Positions 43,243 to 52,590 of a stretch of 64,000 nt of DNA are shown piece after piece. Below the pieces are notes generated by a model. The model saw only the letters and a list, made by a program, of their open reading frames with translations. It made no database searches and was not told where the DNA came from. The translations under genes and the position numbers were made by a program. Positions within the stretch are counted from its first letter, which is position 1, and the number at the start of each line of letters is the position of its first letter. The DNA is from an uncultured Acetobacteraceae bacterium. Lineage in GTDB: Bacteria; Pseudomonadota; Alphaproteobacteria; Acetobacterales; Acetobacteraceae. The stretch covers positions 1 to 64,000 of the forward strand of contig CAITUP010000041.1 of the NCBI GenBank assembly GCA_903895595.1. The letters are read 5' to 3'.

Positions 43243-44577
43243 TTAGCGGGTAAAGCCTTCCAACTCGTCTTGCGCCCAATCCAGCACTTGCGGGATGGTC
43301 TGGCCGCTTTGCAGCTTGGCCAGCATCGTCGGCATGGTACCACGATTGTAGACCTGCACCGCGACACCCGGAGGCGCCGGCGACAGCGCGATATGGGTCT
43401 TCTCGTTGTGCGATTTGCGCACGGGGTAGTGGTAGACGGTGCCCTTCGGCGGCCCGACTTCTTCCCACACCTTGAAGTCCGACATGCTGATGAACGGCGG
43501 CACGTCATAGCCGAGAGACGCGTTGCAACGGGCCTCGACGTTTTCGCGCTGCGACAGGAAGGTGATCAGTTCCTTCGCGGCGGACTTGTTCTGCGCGAAC
43601 TTCCAAACACCCCAGGAGAACGCGCCCATCGGCATGAACCGGCCTTTCGGACCTTTCGGCGCCGGGAAGGTCCAGCAGTCCTCGGCGACCTTCGGTGCGT
43701 CGCGGCGCGCTACGGCCCAAGCCGAGGGCGGATTCCAGATCAGCGCGCTCTTGCCGGAGATCAAAGCGCGGTTGTTCGACGCGTCGTCGTAGCTGACGGC
43801 GTCGGCCGGCAGGAATTTCACCAGCCGCTGCGCGTATTCCAGCACCTGCCGCACGGCGTCCGACTTCACGACGATTTCGCCCTTGGCATTGATCAATTCC
43901 GCGCCGTAGGCGGCGAACATCGCACCCGCGGTGTCGACCGAGTCGGCTGTGGTGCCCAAGCCGATCCCGAAAGTCATGTTGACCTTGTGGCAGGCCTCGG
44001 CGGCCTTGAGCATCGCCTCATAGGTCCAGTTCTCCGCGTCGGCCGACGGATCGGCGCCGGCTGGATACATCTTCAACACATCGAGGCCGGCGGCTTCCTT
44101 CAGCACTGAAATGCGCCCGCACGGGCCTTTCATCTGGTTGCCGGCGCTGCACGGCACCGAAATCCAGTGGCCGTTCAGGTGGAACAGATACTCGCTCGCC
44201 GTTTGCACCGGGCCGTACTGGTCCGACAGGTGCTTCATGACGTCATCCATCGGCTCCAGGCTTTCCGCCGCGTTCGGCGCTTCCCAGCCGGGGAACTGCT
44301 GCACGTCGTGGCCGACCTTGGCCTGGGCTTCGGCGGCGATCGTGAGAATATTCTTGCTCCCGACCGAGGTGATGAAGTCGGCCTGCACTTCGACCTGATG
44401 CTGTTTGCCGAATGCCTCGCACTGCTTCTTCATGACCTCATTCGCGTCGGGCACCCAATGGTCCCAGAACGCGATCGAGACTTTCCCGGCCGCTCGGCCG
44501 CTACGAATATGAACCAACGGCAAGGCGGTCGCGGCGGCACCCAGTTTCAGGGCGGATCGGCGATTCAGGCGAGGCAT
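43243..44577 (-). CDS. ABC transporter extracellular solute-binding protein 2
   Basis: A 444-residue paralogue of the downstream binding protein. Tat signal RLNRRSALKLGAAATALPLV, then GKVSIAFWDHWVPDANEVMK, AVSYDDASNNRALISGKSAL and FPAPKGPKGRFMP, all shared with the neighbour. Sequence differences concentrate in the middle lobe, so the two may bind related but distinct ligands. It is the first binding protein after the oxidoreductase gene. Confidence 0.93.
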   Translation of the reverse strand: MPRLNRRSALKLGAAATALPLVHIRSGRAAGKVSIAFWDHWVPDANEVMKKQCEAFGKQHQVEVQADFITSVGSKNILTIAAEAQAKVGHDVQQFPGWEAPNAAESLEPMDDVMKHLSDQYGPVQTASEYLFHLNGHWISVPCSAGNQMKGPCGRISVLKEAAGLDVLKMYPAGADPSADAENWTYEAMLKAAEACHKVNMTFGIGLGTTADSVDTAGAMFAAYGAELINAKGEIVVKSDAVRQVLEYAQRLVKFLPADAVSYDDASNNRALISGKSALIWNPPSAWAVARRDAPKVAEDCWTFPAPKGPKGRFMPMGAFSWGVWKFAQNKSAAKELITFLSQRENVEARCNASLGYDVPPFISMSDFKVWEEVGPPKGTVYHYPVRKSHNEKTHIALSPAPPGVAVQVYNRGTMPTMLAKLQSGQTIPQVLDWAQDELEGFTR

Positions 44578-44656
44578 ATGTCTGCTCCTTCGGACGGCAC
44601 CGGTTATCCAGCTGTTTCGAAACCAGGGTATGAAAGCGTTCCGCCGCCCGCAAGGG

Positions 44657-45634
44657 CTAAGTCCGGATCAACCCGGATGCCGCCATTTTGTCTCGCGATT
44701 CCCTCATCCCACGAGCAACCGCGAGCGCGGCTTCCAGCGCCCGCCGGCCGGCCGCGGCGTCCACCAGCACCGGGGCGCCGTCCAGCACCGAGGCGACGAA
44801 GGCCAGATGCTCATGCGTCAGGGAATCGTGATCGTCCCACGCGATTTCCTCGCTGGCGAAACCCTCGACCCCCGGCAGCTTTTGGCCAGGACCGCGGCCG
44901 ATCACGGTAAGCTTACGGGCCGCGAAATCGACGCCCAGGTAACTGTCCTGCGCGAAAATCCGCATCCGCCGTTCGGTGCGGGCCGAAATGCGCGATGCCG
45001 TGATGGTCGCGACCGCGCCGCTGGCGAAGCGGATGCGGGCGTTGGCGATATCCTCATGCGCGCTGGCAACCGCCGCGCCGATCGCATCGACGCTGTCGAT
45101 CGGACTGTCCACCAGCGCCAGGATCAGATCGAGGTCGTGGATCATCAGGTCCAGAATGACGGACACATCCGTCCCGCGCGGTTTGAACGGGGCGATACGC
45201 GTGGCCTCGATATACAACGGCGGCCCGGTGCGCTTGGCGACGGCCTGATAGGCGGCGGAGAACCGCTCCAGATGCCCGACCTGTAACACCAGACCGCGTT
45301 CGGCGGCGAGCGCGGCCAGATCGTCGGCTTGCGCCAGCGTTGAGGCGATGGGCTTTTCCACCAGCACATGCTTGCCGGCGCGTAGCGCGGCGGAGGCGAC
45401 CGCGTGATGCGTGTCGGCCGGTGTGGCCACGATCAGCGCGTCGCACTGGCTTAACAGCGTCTCGAAATCCATGTGCGCGGCGCCGGTTTCCCAGCCGATG
45501 GTCTGGGCGCGTTCCTCGTCCCGGTCGTGAATACCGGCAAGGACGGCGCGTTCGGCGGCGGCAACCTTCAGCGCGTGGTAGCGCCCGAAATGGCCGGCGC
45601 CGGCGACGCCAATGCGAAGGGGGGAAGGGGGCAT
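44657..45634 (-). CDS. Gfo/Idh/MocA family oxidoreductase
   Basis: A 325-residue protein from ATG 45634. N-terminal Rossmann motif GVAGAGHFGRYHALK, then VATPADTHHAVASAAL, and the EKPIAST motif near residue 93 with the catalytic lysine. A C-terminal domain contains ILDLMIHDLDLILAL. It oxidises or reduces a sugar or inositol with NAD(P). As first gene of the ABC operon it probably processes the imported sugar. Homologues involved in UDP-sugar amination (GnnA-type) have the same fold, so an envelope role is an alternative. Confidence 0.88.
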   Translation of the reverse strand: MPPSPLRIGVAGAGHFGRYHALKVAAAERAVLAGIHDRDEERAQTIGWETGAAHMDFETLLSQCDALIVATPADTHHAVASAALRAGKHVLVEKPIASTLAQADDLAALAAERGLVLQVGHLERFSAAYQAVAKRTGPPLYIEATRIAPFKPRGTDVSVILDLMIHDLDLILALVDSPIDSVDAIGAAVASAHEDIANARIRFASGAVATITASRISARTERRMRIFAQDSYLGVDFAARKLTVIGRGPGQKLPGVEGFASEEIAWDDHDSLTHEHLAFVASVLDGAPVLVDAAAGRRALEAALAVARGMRESRDKMAASGLIRT

Positions 45635-45752
45635 GGGGATGACTCGTGGCTGTTGCCGGAGGTTATAGCCGGGGTGAGCCGGCGGCGGCAGCCCCGCATT
45701 TGGCGTCACCGCATGCCGGCCCTAAGCTTGGGCAGCATCAAGGAACGAACCG

Positions 45753-46571
45753 ATGAAATACGGCATCCACCTCCCCCACGCCGGCGACCAGGCAACCCCT
45801 CAACTGATCCGCCGCCACGCCGAACGCGCGGAAGACCTCGGTTTGGAAGACGTCTGGGTCAGCGAGCACATCATCGTGCCCCGCGACAAATTTCCGCGCT
45901 CGCCTTTGTTCTTCGACCCGGTGCTCAGCCTGACCTGGGCCGCGGCCGTGACGAAGCGGGTGAAGCTCGGCACCACGGTCCTGGTCCTGCCGATGCGCCA
46001 CCCGCTGCCGCTGGCGAAGGAGCTTTCCACACTGCACAACTTCTCCGAAGGAAGGCTGATCCTGGGCGCCGGTTCGGGCTGGCTGCGGGAAGAGTTCGCG
46101 GCTCTTGGCGTGCCGTTCGAGGAACGTGGCCGCCGCCTGGACGAAGGCATCGCCATGATGCGCGCCGTCTGGTCGCAGGACCCCGTGACGTTCCAAAGCA
46201 AATACATCCCCGCGGTGATCGAGGGCATGACGATGACCCCGCAGCCCATCAGCCCGATTCCCCTCTGGTTCGGCGGCAGTGCCGAACCGGCGTTGAAGCG
46301 CACGATCCGCATCGGCGATGCCTGGCACGGCAGCGGCCACACCGCCGCCCAAGCCGCGCCCATTATCGCTCGGTTGCGCGCGGCGCGGCCGGGGCCGGAT
46401 TTCACGATCTCGATGCGGGTGCAGTGGGACGGACGCGATCGTGGCGTGCTGCACGCGCTGGTGGACAGCTATAAGGCAGTGGGTGTGCAGCATCTGCTGA
46501 TCGCGCCGAACGACCGGAACGTGGACGATTGGGATGCCGTGACCGAGGGCGTGGGATCGTTGGTAAGGTAG
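45753..46571 (+). CDS. LLM class (TIGR03619-type) oxidoreductase
   Basis: A 272-residue luciferase-like protein. KYGIHLPHAGD start, LEDVWVSEHIIVP near residue 35, KLGTTVLVLPMRHPLPLAKE, GRLILGAGSGWLREEFAALG, and PIPLWFGGSAEPALKR. The family usually uses F420 or FMN. The second of three LLM proteins in the window. Divergent from the Gfo/Idh/MocA gene, so it may share its pathway. Substrate unknown. Confidence 0.88.
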   Translation: MKYGIHLPHAGDQATPQLIRRHAERAEDLGLEDVWVSEHIIVPRDKFPRSPLFFDPVLSLTWAAAVTKRVKLGTTVLVLPMRHPLPLAKELSTLHNFSEGRLILGAGSGWLREEFAALGVPFEERGRRLDEGIAMMRAVWSQDPVTFQSKYIPAVIEGMTMTPQPISPIPLWFGGSAEPALKRTIRIGDAWHGSGHTAAQAAPIIARLRAARPGPDFTISMRVQWDGRDRGVLHALVDSYKAVGVQHLLIAPNDRNVDDWDAVTEGVGSLVR

Positions 46572-46620
46572 CGCCGTAAACGGCAGATTTCTCCTATCGT
46601 GTCATCCTCGGCGCAGGCCG

Positions 46621-46745
46621 GGGACCCACGCCAGGGCTATCGCATATGATGCGTCGAAGCCGCATTCCCGTCATGGTCGGGCTTGACCCGACCATGACGG
46701 GAAACGCGGGAAACCGCCATATGCGATCACCTTGGGACCCACGCC
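46621..46745. repeat. palindromic element with ATCGCATATG outer arms, compact copy
   Basis: Outer arms ATCGCATATG (46639-46648) and CATATGCGAT (46718-46727). Inner perfect palindrome with arms CCCGTCATGGTCGGG and CCCGACCATGACGGG (46667-46701). The element is bounded by a direct repeat GGGACCCACGCC at 46621-46632 and 46734-46745, consistent with a target duplication or insertion into another repeat. It lies between convergent genes. Confidence 0.88.
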
Positions 46746-46757
46746 TCCCCGACGTGC

Positions 46758-47720
46758 CTAACCTCGCACCAACGCGGCCATCGCCTCGATCCGGTGCGCG
46801 TAGGTGTGATGGGCCAACACGCGCCGTTGGCCCGCCGACCCGATCGCCGCGGCTAGCTGCGGATCGGCGCGCAGCATGGCAATCGACGCGTTCAACCCGT
46901 CCGCGCCCCGGTACACCAGAATTTCCGTCCCAGGATCGAAGCACGAGGGAAGATCGCCCTGCGAGTCCGCGATCACCGGCGTCCCGACGATATAGGGCGC
47001 GAAATGGCGCTGGTTCAGCCCGTTGATGACGTTGTGCTCATGCCGAATATTCAGCGCCCCAATATGCGACGCATAGATCGATGCCAGTTCCCGCCCGCCG
47101 ATTTTCCGCCCGTCGCGGATATGGTGCGCCAGTTCCGGCGCCTTGGGCCAATCCGGCCCGAACAGCGCGACGGGTTCCGCGACCTGCGCCAACAACGCCC
47201 GCCGGTGACCGGTGGCCGAGGCGACAAACGCCAAATGCGGTTTTCGGTCGGCGATCTGAGCGACCGCCCCGCGCGTCGCGGCCAAAGGGACGAATGCGCC
47301 CATGGATGAAAATCCGAACTGCCGGTGACGCTCCAGCATTCCGCTGTCGGTATAGGCCACAGCGTCGAACAACGCCGCGACATTGGCCATCTCCGCCCCG
47401 AACAAATCGCCGATCCAGGCCACCATCGGGGGCCGCCCCGGCATTGCAGCCAACGGCCCGAACACCGCGGGCGGCAGCCAGTGAAACGGCCCGAACGCCA
47501 CGATCAAATCCGGCCGGAAGGACCGCACCCGCCGCTCCAGCAGCACCGCCAGCGGCACGCCCAGCCGAGACGACAGCAGCCACGGCTCCAGCGTTTTCGT
47601 CAGCTTGTTGGCGCGATAGGGGAAGACAGAAACAACGTGCCCGGCCAGCCGCAAATCCTCGGCCGGGTCTTCCACCAGACGAGCGATGTTGTTGGTTTTG
47701 CCGAACAGCAGAACCCGCAT
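46758..47720 (-). CDS. CgeB-like glycosyltransferase
   Basis: A 320-residue protein from ATG 47720, overlapping the stop of the exporter gene (TGATG). The N-terminal half is Rossmann-like (MRVLLFGKTNNIARLV, RPDLIVAFGPFHWLPPAVF). The C-terminal glycosyltransferase-B half has a conserved block ALNIRHEHNVINGLNQRHFA and TPVIADSQGDLPSCFDPG, as in CgeB/maturation-type GT1-like enzymes, where it binds the nucleotide-sugar. Coupled to an MsbA-like exporter, it probably modifies a lipid-linked or cell-surface glycan. Confidence 0.8.
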   Translation of the reverse strand: MRVLLFGKTNNIARLVEDPAEDLRLAGHVVSVFPYRANKLTKTLEPWLLSSRLGVPLAVLLERRVRSFRPDLIVAFGPFHWLPPAVFGPLAAMPGRPPMVAWIGDLFGAEMANVAALFDAVAYTDSGMLERHRQFGFSSMGAFVPLAATRGAVAQIADRKPHLAFVASATGHRRALLAQVAEPVALFGPDWPKAPELAHHIRDGRKIGGRELASIYASHIGALNIRHEHNVINGLNQRHFAPYIVGTPVIADSQGDLPSCFDPGTEILVYRGADGLNASIAMLRADPQLAAAIGSAGQRRVLAHHTYAHRIEAMAALVRG

Positions 47721-49465
47721 CAGGCGGCGGCCAGAGATTGCGTGCGGACCAGACGCGCATAAAGCCCGTCCTGCGCCATCAGCCCAGCATGCGTGCCGAC
47801 CTCCATCGCCTTGCCCGCCGACAGCGCCACCACAACATCGGCGTCCCGCACCGTGGACAGACGGTGCGCGATCACGATGGTGGTCCGTCCCGCTCGCAGA
47901 CGCGCCAGAGCGTCTTGCACCGCGGCCTCGCTTTCGGCGTCCAGCGCCGAGGTCGCTTCGTCCAACAACAACACCCGCGGGTCTCGCAGCAGCGCTCGGG
48001 CCAAAGCCACACGCTGCCGCTGCCCGCCGGACAGACGCTGACCGCCGGGACCGACGCGGGTTTCGTAGCCCAGCGGTAAGGCCGCGATGAACCCCGCCGC
48101 ATGCGCGGCCTCCGCCGCCGCTTCGATGGCGGCTTTGCTGGCGCCGGGGTGGCCCATGGCGATGTTGGCGGCGACGGTATCGTCGAACAGCAGCGCGTCC
48201 TGGCCGACATAGGCGATGCTGTCGCGCAGGCTCGCCAGCGTCGCCTGCCGCACGTCCATCCCATCGATGGTAACGGAACCGGTGGTGGCGTCGTGCAGGC
48301 GGGGGATCAGCGCCAGCGCGGTGGATTTGCCGCCGCCCGACGGGCCGACCAGGGCAATGGTCTGGCCGGGAAGGGCCTCGAAGCTCAACCCCGCCAGACC
48401 CGTGCGGCCATCCGGGTAGACGAATCCGACATCGTCGAACACGACGTGGCCCTTGCCGGCGGGCAGTGCCTTGGCGCCGGGGTTGTCGAGGATGCGGGGT
48501 TTCTCGTCCACCACCGCGAACACCCGGACCAGACCGGCCAAGCCTTCCTGCAACGCCGAGTTCAGCGACCCCAGCGCCCGCAACGGCCGCGCCGCCAGCA
48601 GCAATGCCCCCACGAAGGCGGAGAAATCGCCGAGCGTGTGGTCGGACACGGTGGCGCGCCAAGCCTCGAAGGCGATGACCCCGGCGACGGCGATGCCGCC
48701 CAGGACTTCCAGCACCGGTTCGACCCGGGATCGGCTTTTGGTGATGCCGAGCAGGGTTTTGTAGAGCGAGTTGAACGCGGCGTCGGCGCGGCCGGTTTCG
48801 GCTTTTTCCAGCCGGTAGGCTCGGACCGTCCGGGCTTGGGCGAAACTCTCGTTCAGCAGCGCGGCGGTTTCACCCATTTTCTCCTGCATGCCGCCGGACG
48901 CGCGGCGGACCCGCTTGCCGATGCGCTGAATCGGCACGGCGGCGAGCGGATAGAGCAAAGCGGACAGCAGCGACAGCAGCCAATCCATGTAGATCATCGA
49001 CCCCACCAGCCCGATGACCGTCACCACATCGGCGACGCCGCTGACGGTCCGCGACAGGGCGCCGCCGATGGCGGTGGCGTCTGTGGTGAAGCGGGTCGCG
49101 AGCTGGGCTGGTGCCTCCCGCTCGACACGAGCCAGATCGGTGCGCGTCAGATGCGCGAACATCCGTTCTTGCAGGTCGCGGATGACCAGCAGCACCAGCT
49201 GCTGCGATTGCACGTTCTGAAAATACTGGGTTACCGCCTTTAACGTGGTGACCAGCACAACCAGCAGCGGGATCACCCAGGCAATGGTCGCATCCTGTTT
49301 GGTAAACAGAATGCCGGCATATTGCAGCACCAGCGGATACAGAGCCGTCGCCCCCGCCATCGCGGCGCTGAGCACCAGCACCAGCGCCAAGCGGGCTTTG
49401 TAGTGGGAGACTTGCTCCCGCCAAAGGCGGACGAGCAGCGGACGGGTGGCCTGAGGGTCGATCAT
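47720..49465 (-). CDS. ABC exporter (MsbA-like, fused TMD-NBD)
   Basis: A 581-residue half-transporter from ATG 49465. Six membrane helices occupy residues 1-310, followed by an ATPase domain with Walker A VGPSGGGKST near residue 373, signature [16 protein letters not shown] near residue 472, Walker B VLLLDEATSALD and the H-loop IAHRLSTV. It works as a homodimer to flip or export lipids, lipid-linked glycans or drugs. The glycosyltransferase partner gene overlaps its stop, which suggests envelope lipid or polysaccharide export. Confidence 0.92.
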   Translation of the reverse strand: MIDPQATRPLLVRLWREQVSHYKARLALVLVLSAAMAGATALYPLVLQYAGILFTKQDATIAWVIPLLVVLVTTLKAVTQYFQNVQSQQLVLLVIRDLQERMFAHLTRTDLARVEREAPAQLATRFTTDATAIGGALSRTVSGVADVVTVIGLVGSMIYMDWLLSLLSALLYPLAAVPIQRIGKRVRRASGGMQEKMGETAALLNESFAQARTVRAYRLEKAETGRADAAFNSLYKTLLGITKSRSRVEPVLEVLGGIAVAGVIAFEAWRATVSDHTLGDFSAFVGALLLAARPLRALGSLNSALQEGLAGLVRVFAVVDEKPRILDNPGAKALPAGKGHVVFDDVGFVYPDGRTGLAGLSFEALPGQTIALVGPSGGGKSTALALIPRLHDATTGSVTIDGMDVRQATLASLRDSIAYVGQDALLFDDTVAANIAMGHPGASKAAIEAAAEAAHAAGFIAALPLGYETRVGPGGQRLSGGQRQRVALARALLRDPRVLLLDEATSALDAESEAAVQDALARLRAGRTTIVIAHRLSTVRDADVVVALSAGKAMEVGTHAGLMAQDGLYARLVRTQSLAAA

Positions 49466-49611
49466 GGTGTCCCCGTCATGTGGGGACCGGCGAACGGGCG
49501 CAAGGGGTTTTTGCGGTGGAAGGCGTCGGTTGAACCGCGGACGGGTTCGGCGAAGCCTCGGTGGAAATCGACACGAGGCGCAGCATTCGTCCGTCCAGGG
49601 AGGCCGAGACA

Positions 49612-50670
49612 GTGAATCTGACCCGCCGCACGATGCTGGCGGCCGTTCCGGCTGCCGTTGTTTCCAGCCGCTCCGGTCGGGCACAGGGCAGGCCGGTGGT
49701 GAAGATCGGGGTCATCGACGACCAGTCCGGCCCGTACCGGGGCGTCCAGCATTGCCTGCATGAAGCCAGCCATCCAGGACGACGCATCCTCGGCGGCGGC
49801 GTTGGCGATCGGCGCGATCTGCCGGGAGAAAAACAAGGTGTTCGTTCCGACCGGCACCGCGACATCCGACCTGACGGGATCGGCCTGCACGCCGAATTAT
49901 GCCGCAAGGATCGCCTTTCAGCGCGACACCACCAAATTCGTCGAGGCTGCCGGCGGCAAGGTCATGGGCACCTCCGGCGCGGGCAGCGACCTGATCGACA
50001 TCGTCAAACAGGCGCACGAATTCGGTGTGCAGACAACCATGAGCCTCGCGGCGCTCAGGGCTATCGCATATGACCTTTGGCGTCCCCTTTCCGTCATGGT
50101 CGGGCCTGACCCGACCATCTCCTGCGATTTTACACACCATTGAAAAGGCAGGGTTTTTCGAACGGTGCCCCATTGGCGCTAGATGGTCGGGTCAGGCCCG
50201 ACCACGACCGAAAGTGTCGGAAATCCGCCATATGCGATCCCCCTGTCGCAGCGCTGATGGCCTATTCGACGGATATCCATTCCCTCGGTCTGGAAACCGC
50301 CGCCGGGCTTCGCCTGTCGGAGAGCTATTATTGGGACCTGAACGACCCCACACAGTCGTTCCAAAATCGTATTTAGCCGAAGGTGAAACTGTGGCCGAAC
50401 ATGTCGCAGGCGGGGAATTATTCCCGCACGCTGCATTATTTGAAAACGGTCCGGGACATGGGCGCCGCGGCGACGGTGGCGCGCATGAAGGCGATGCCAA
50501 CGGACGACGATTGCTTCGGGCCGGGGCGTATGCGCGAGGACGGCCGGAAAATCCCCCCGGTTTTTCTGTTCGAGGTAAAAAAGCCCTCGGAAAGCAAGCA
50601 CGAGTGGGATTTGTACAAACTCCTTGGCACCACCCCGGGCGGAACACGCTTGTACGCTGGTAAAACCTGA
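49612..50670 (+). pseudogene. decayed ABC-type branched-chain/amide substrate-binding protein
   Basis: Reading pieces of one binding protein in sequence: signal and start (GTG 49612; NLTRRTMLAAVPAAVV, VVKIGVIDDQSGPY), then in another frame from about 49760 AICREKNKVFVPTGTATSDL and DTTKFVEAAGGKVMG, then IDIVKQAHEFGVQTTM. A palindromic element (50063-50238) follows, after which AYSTDIHSLGLETAAGLRLS and YYWDLND appear. A TAG at about 50374 is then read through in frame to PNMSQAGNYSRTLHYLKT and VKKPSESKHEWDLYKLLGT. Several internal blocks of the family are deleted. At least one frameshift, one stop and one insertion make it non-functional. The order of blocks matches Liv/amide-type binding proteins. 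Confidence 0.85.
50063..50238. repeat. palindromic element inserted in the pseudogene
   Basis: Outer arms ATCGCATATG (50063-50072) and CATATGCGAT (50229-50238), identical to those of the copy at 46639-46727. Inner arms GTCATGGTCGGG...CTGACCCGACC (50093-50117) and complement (50183-50209). Near-identical GCGGCGCTC and GCAGCGCTG flank it and may be the duplicated target. Confidence 0.88.
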
Positions 50671-50821
50671 TTCCGCCAGCGCGGTAAGGCGCGCGAGCAT
50701 GGGGATTCCTCCGTCGTTGTCGGTGCCGCCTATCTTGACGATGAACCAAAATTCGGTCCAGCTAGCGGAGGGCGCCAGAAGGATCGCCCGCACCGATAAC
50801 CAACCCCGGGAGGATAACGAC

Positions 50822-52105
50822 TTGGACGCCCTTGAATCACGTACGATGGCGAAGGTATCGAAACGCCTGATACCCTTTGTCATCATCTGCTATTTCGTCG
50901 CCTATCTGGACCGCGTGAACCTGAGTTTCGCGTCGCTGGAGATGAACAAGGACCTGCATTTCTCCTCCACCGTCTACGGTCTGGGCGCGGGCATTTTCTT
51001 CCTGAGTTATTTCCTGCTGGAAACGCCGTCCAACCTGATCATGCTCAAAATGGGCGCGCGGCGCTGGATCGCGCGCATCATGTTCACCTGGGGGATCCTG
51101 TCGGGCGCGATGGCGTTCGTACATTCGGAAACCAGCTTCTATATCATCCGCTTCCTGTTCGGCGCGGCGGAAGCGGGATTCTTCCCCGGTATCCTGTATT
51201 ATTTGACCCTGTTCTTTCCGGCCAAATATCGCGCCCGCATGGTCGCGATGTACATGGTCGCGATTCCGGTGTCGGCGGTGATCGGTGCCCCGCTTTCGAC
51301 CTCCATCCTCTATCTCGACGGCTGGCTCGGCTTCCGCGGCTGGCAATGGGTCTTCCTCAGCGAGGCCGCACCCGCGCTGATTCTGTCCGTCGTGACCTGG
51401 TACTACATGACCGAAAGCCCGGCGGAGGCGAAGTGGCTGGCGCCGGACGAACGGCAGTGGCTGGTCGATACGCAGGCGGAGGAACTGCGGTTGCGCCGAG
51501 CGGCGCACGATATGTCGGTGTGGCAGACGTTGCTTAATCCGAAGGTGATCGCGTTCGGTATCGCCGGTTACGGCATCGCCAACGAGATTTACGGGCTGTT
51601 CTACTTCCTGCCGCAGATCGTGAAGGCGTTCGGCCTGACCAACATGCAGACCGGTCTGGTGTCGATGATTCCGTTCGGCGTCGGCGCGATCGGGATGATC
51701 TGGTACGGCAAGAAATCCGACCGGGTGCTGGAACGGCGCAGCCACACGGCAGTGACATTCCTGATTACCGCCGTCGGGCTGATGCTGGTAGGGCTAACCC
51801 CCAACCCGTATCTACGCCTGCTGTTCCTGAGCTTCGCGGCGTTCGGCGCGTTCTCGGTCCTGCCGGTGTTCTGGTCGATGCCGACGGCGTTCCTGTCCGG
51901 TGCTGCCGCGGCGGCGGGGGTGGCGTATATCAACTCCATCGCCAACATCGCGGGCTTTGTCGGGCCGTTCATCATGGGCTGGTTGAGGGATCTGACCGGC
52001 AACTACGACAGCGGCCTGCTGCATATCGCTGTCGTCTGCAACATCGCGGCCTTCGCGATTATGTGTATCGACCATCCAAAGGAAGCGGTCGCGAAAACCG
52101 CCTGA
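50822..52105 (+). CDS. MFS transporter of the anion:cation symporter (ACS) family
   Basis: A 427-residue, 12-helix protein. TTG at 50822 is preferred as start because GGGAGG lies 8 bases upstream and the product then begins like its relatives (DALESRTMAKVSKRLIPF); ATG 50741 is a longer alternative. Motif FVAYLDRVNLSFA near residue 27 and RFLFGAAEAGFFPGILYYL near residue 115 are typical of ACS carriers, which import organic acids such as galactonate, tartrate or phthalate with protons. The NTF2-like gene follows after 64 bases. Substrate unknown. Confidence 0.9.
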   Translation: MDALESRTMAKVSKRLIPFVIICYFVAYLDRVNLSFASLEMNKDLHFSSTVYGLGAGIFFLSYFLLETPSNLIMLKMGARRWIARIMFTWGILSGAMAFVHSETSFYIIRFLFGAAEAGFFPGILYYLTLFFPAKYRARMVAMYMVAIPVSAVIGAPLSTSILYLDGWLGFRGWQWVFLSEAAPALILSVVTWYYMTESPAEAKWLAPDERQWLVDTQAEELRLRRAAHDMSVWQTLLNPKVIAFGIAGYGIANEIYGLFYFLPQIVKAFGLTNMQTGLVSMIPFGVGAIGMIWYGKKSDRVLERRSHTAVTFLITAVGLMLVGLTPNPYLRLLFLSFAAFGAFSVLPVFWSMPTAFLSGAAAAAGVAYINSIANIAGFVGPFIMGWLRDLTGNYDSGLLHIAVVCNIAAFAIMCIDHPKEAVAKTA

Positions 52106-52169
52106 GGCGGATGTGACTCACGACGCGCCACGGGGTAACGTGGCGCGTCTTTAACCGAAGGAGGAACCC

Positions 52170-52544
52170 ATGGCCGGCAACGGACAGATGATCATCGACC
52201 TCGACCGCGCACGCATGACCGCGATGGCCGAGAAAAATATTCCCTTTCTGCGCTCCCATCTCTGCAAAGGCCTGATCTACACCCATTCGTCCGCTCGGAT
52301 GGACACCAAGGACAGCCTGATCGCGAACATGGAAAACGGCTCGACCGTTTATACATCGGTCGTGCCGTCGGATGTCGTGGCGCAGGACCTGGGCGAGGCG
52401 GTCGTGCTGACCGGCGTCGCGCGGATTTCCGTGATGTCGGGCGGCAAGCCGAACTCCTTCGGGGTGCGGTTCACGGATGTCTACCAGAACCAGGGCGGGA
52501 CCTGGCGTATGGTGACGTGGCAGTCGACGAAGCTGCCGGAGTAA
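52170..52544 (+). CDS. nuclear transport factor 2 (SnoaL/DUF4440-like) family protein
   Basis: A 124-residue cone-shaped-fold protein: N-terminal helix LDRARMTAMAEKNIPFLRSH, SHLCKGLIYTHSSARMDTKD, then strands VVLTGVARISVMSGG and RFTDVYQNQGGTWRMVTWQS. The last block is the classic end of DUF4440/SnoaL-like proteins. Such proteins are small isomerases, dehydratases or ligand-binding modules; reaction unknown. GGAGG precedes the start. Downstream of the MFS gene. Confidence 0.85.
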   Translation: MAGNGQMIIDLDRARMTAMAEKNIPFLRSHLCKGLIYTHSSARMDTKDSLIANMENGSTVYTSVVPSDVVAQDLGEAVVLTGVARISVMSGGKPNSFGVRFTDVYQNQGGTWRMVTWQSTKLPE

Positions 52545-52554
52545 CAATCGGCAG

Positions 52555-52580
52555 GCGCCTCCGGCCGATGCCGGAGGCGC
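52555..52580. terminator. GC-rich hairpin between convergent genes
   Basis: GCGCCTCCGGC (52555-52565) and its exact complement (52570-52580) around a CGAT loop, located between gene ends at 52544 and 52591. No clear T-run, so a bidirectional terminator is plausible but not certain. Confidence 0.5.
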
Positions 52581-52590
52581 ACTGTTTACG

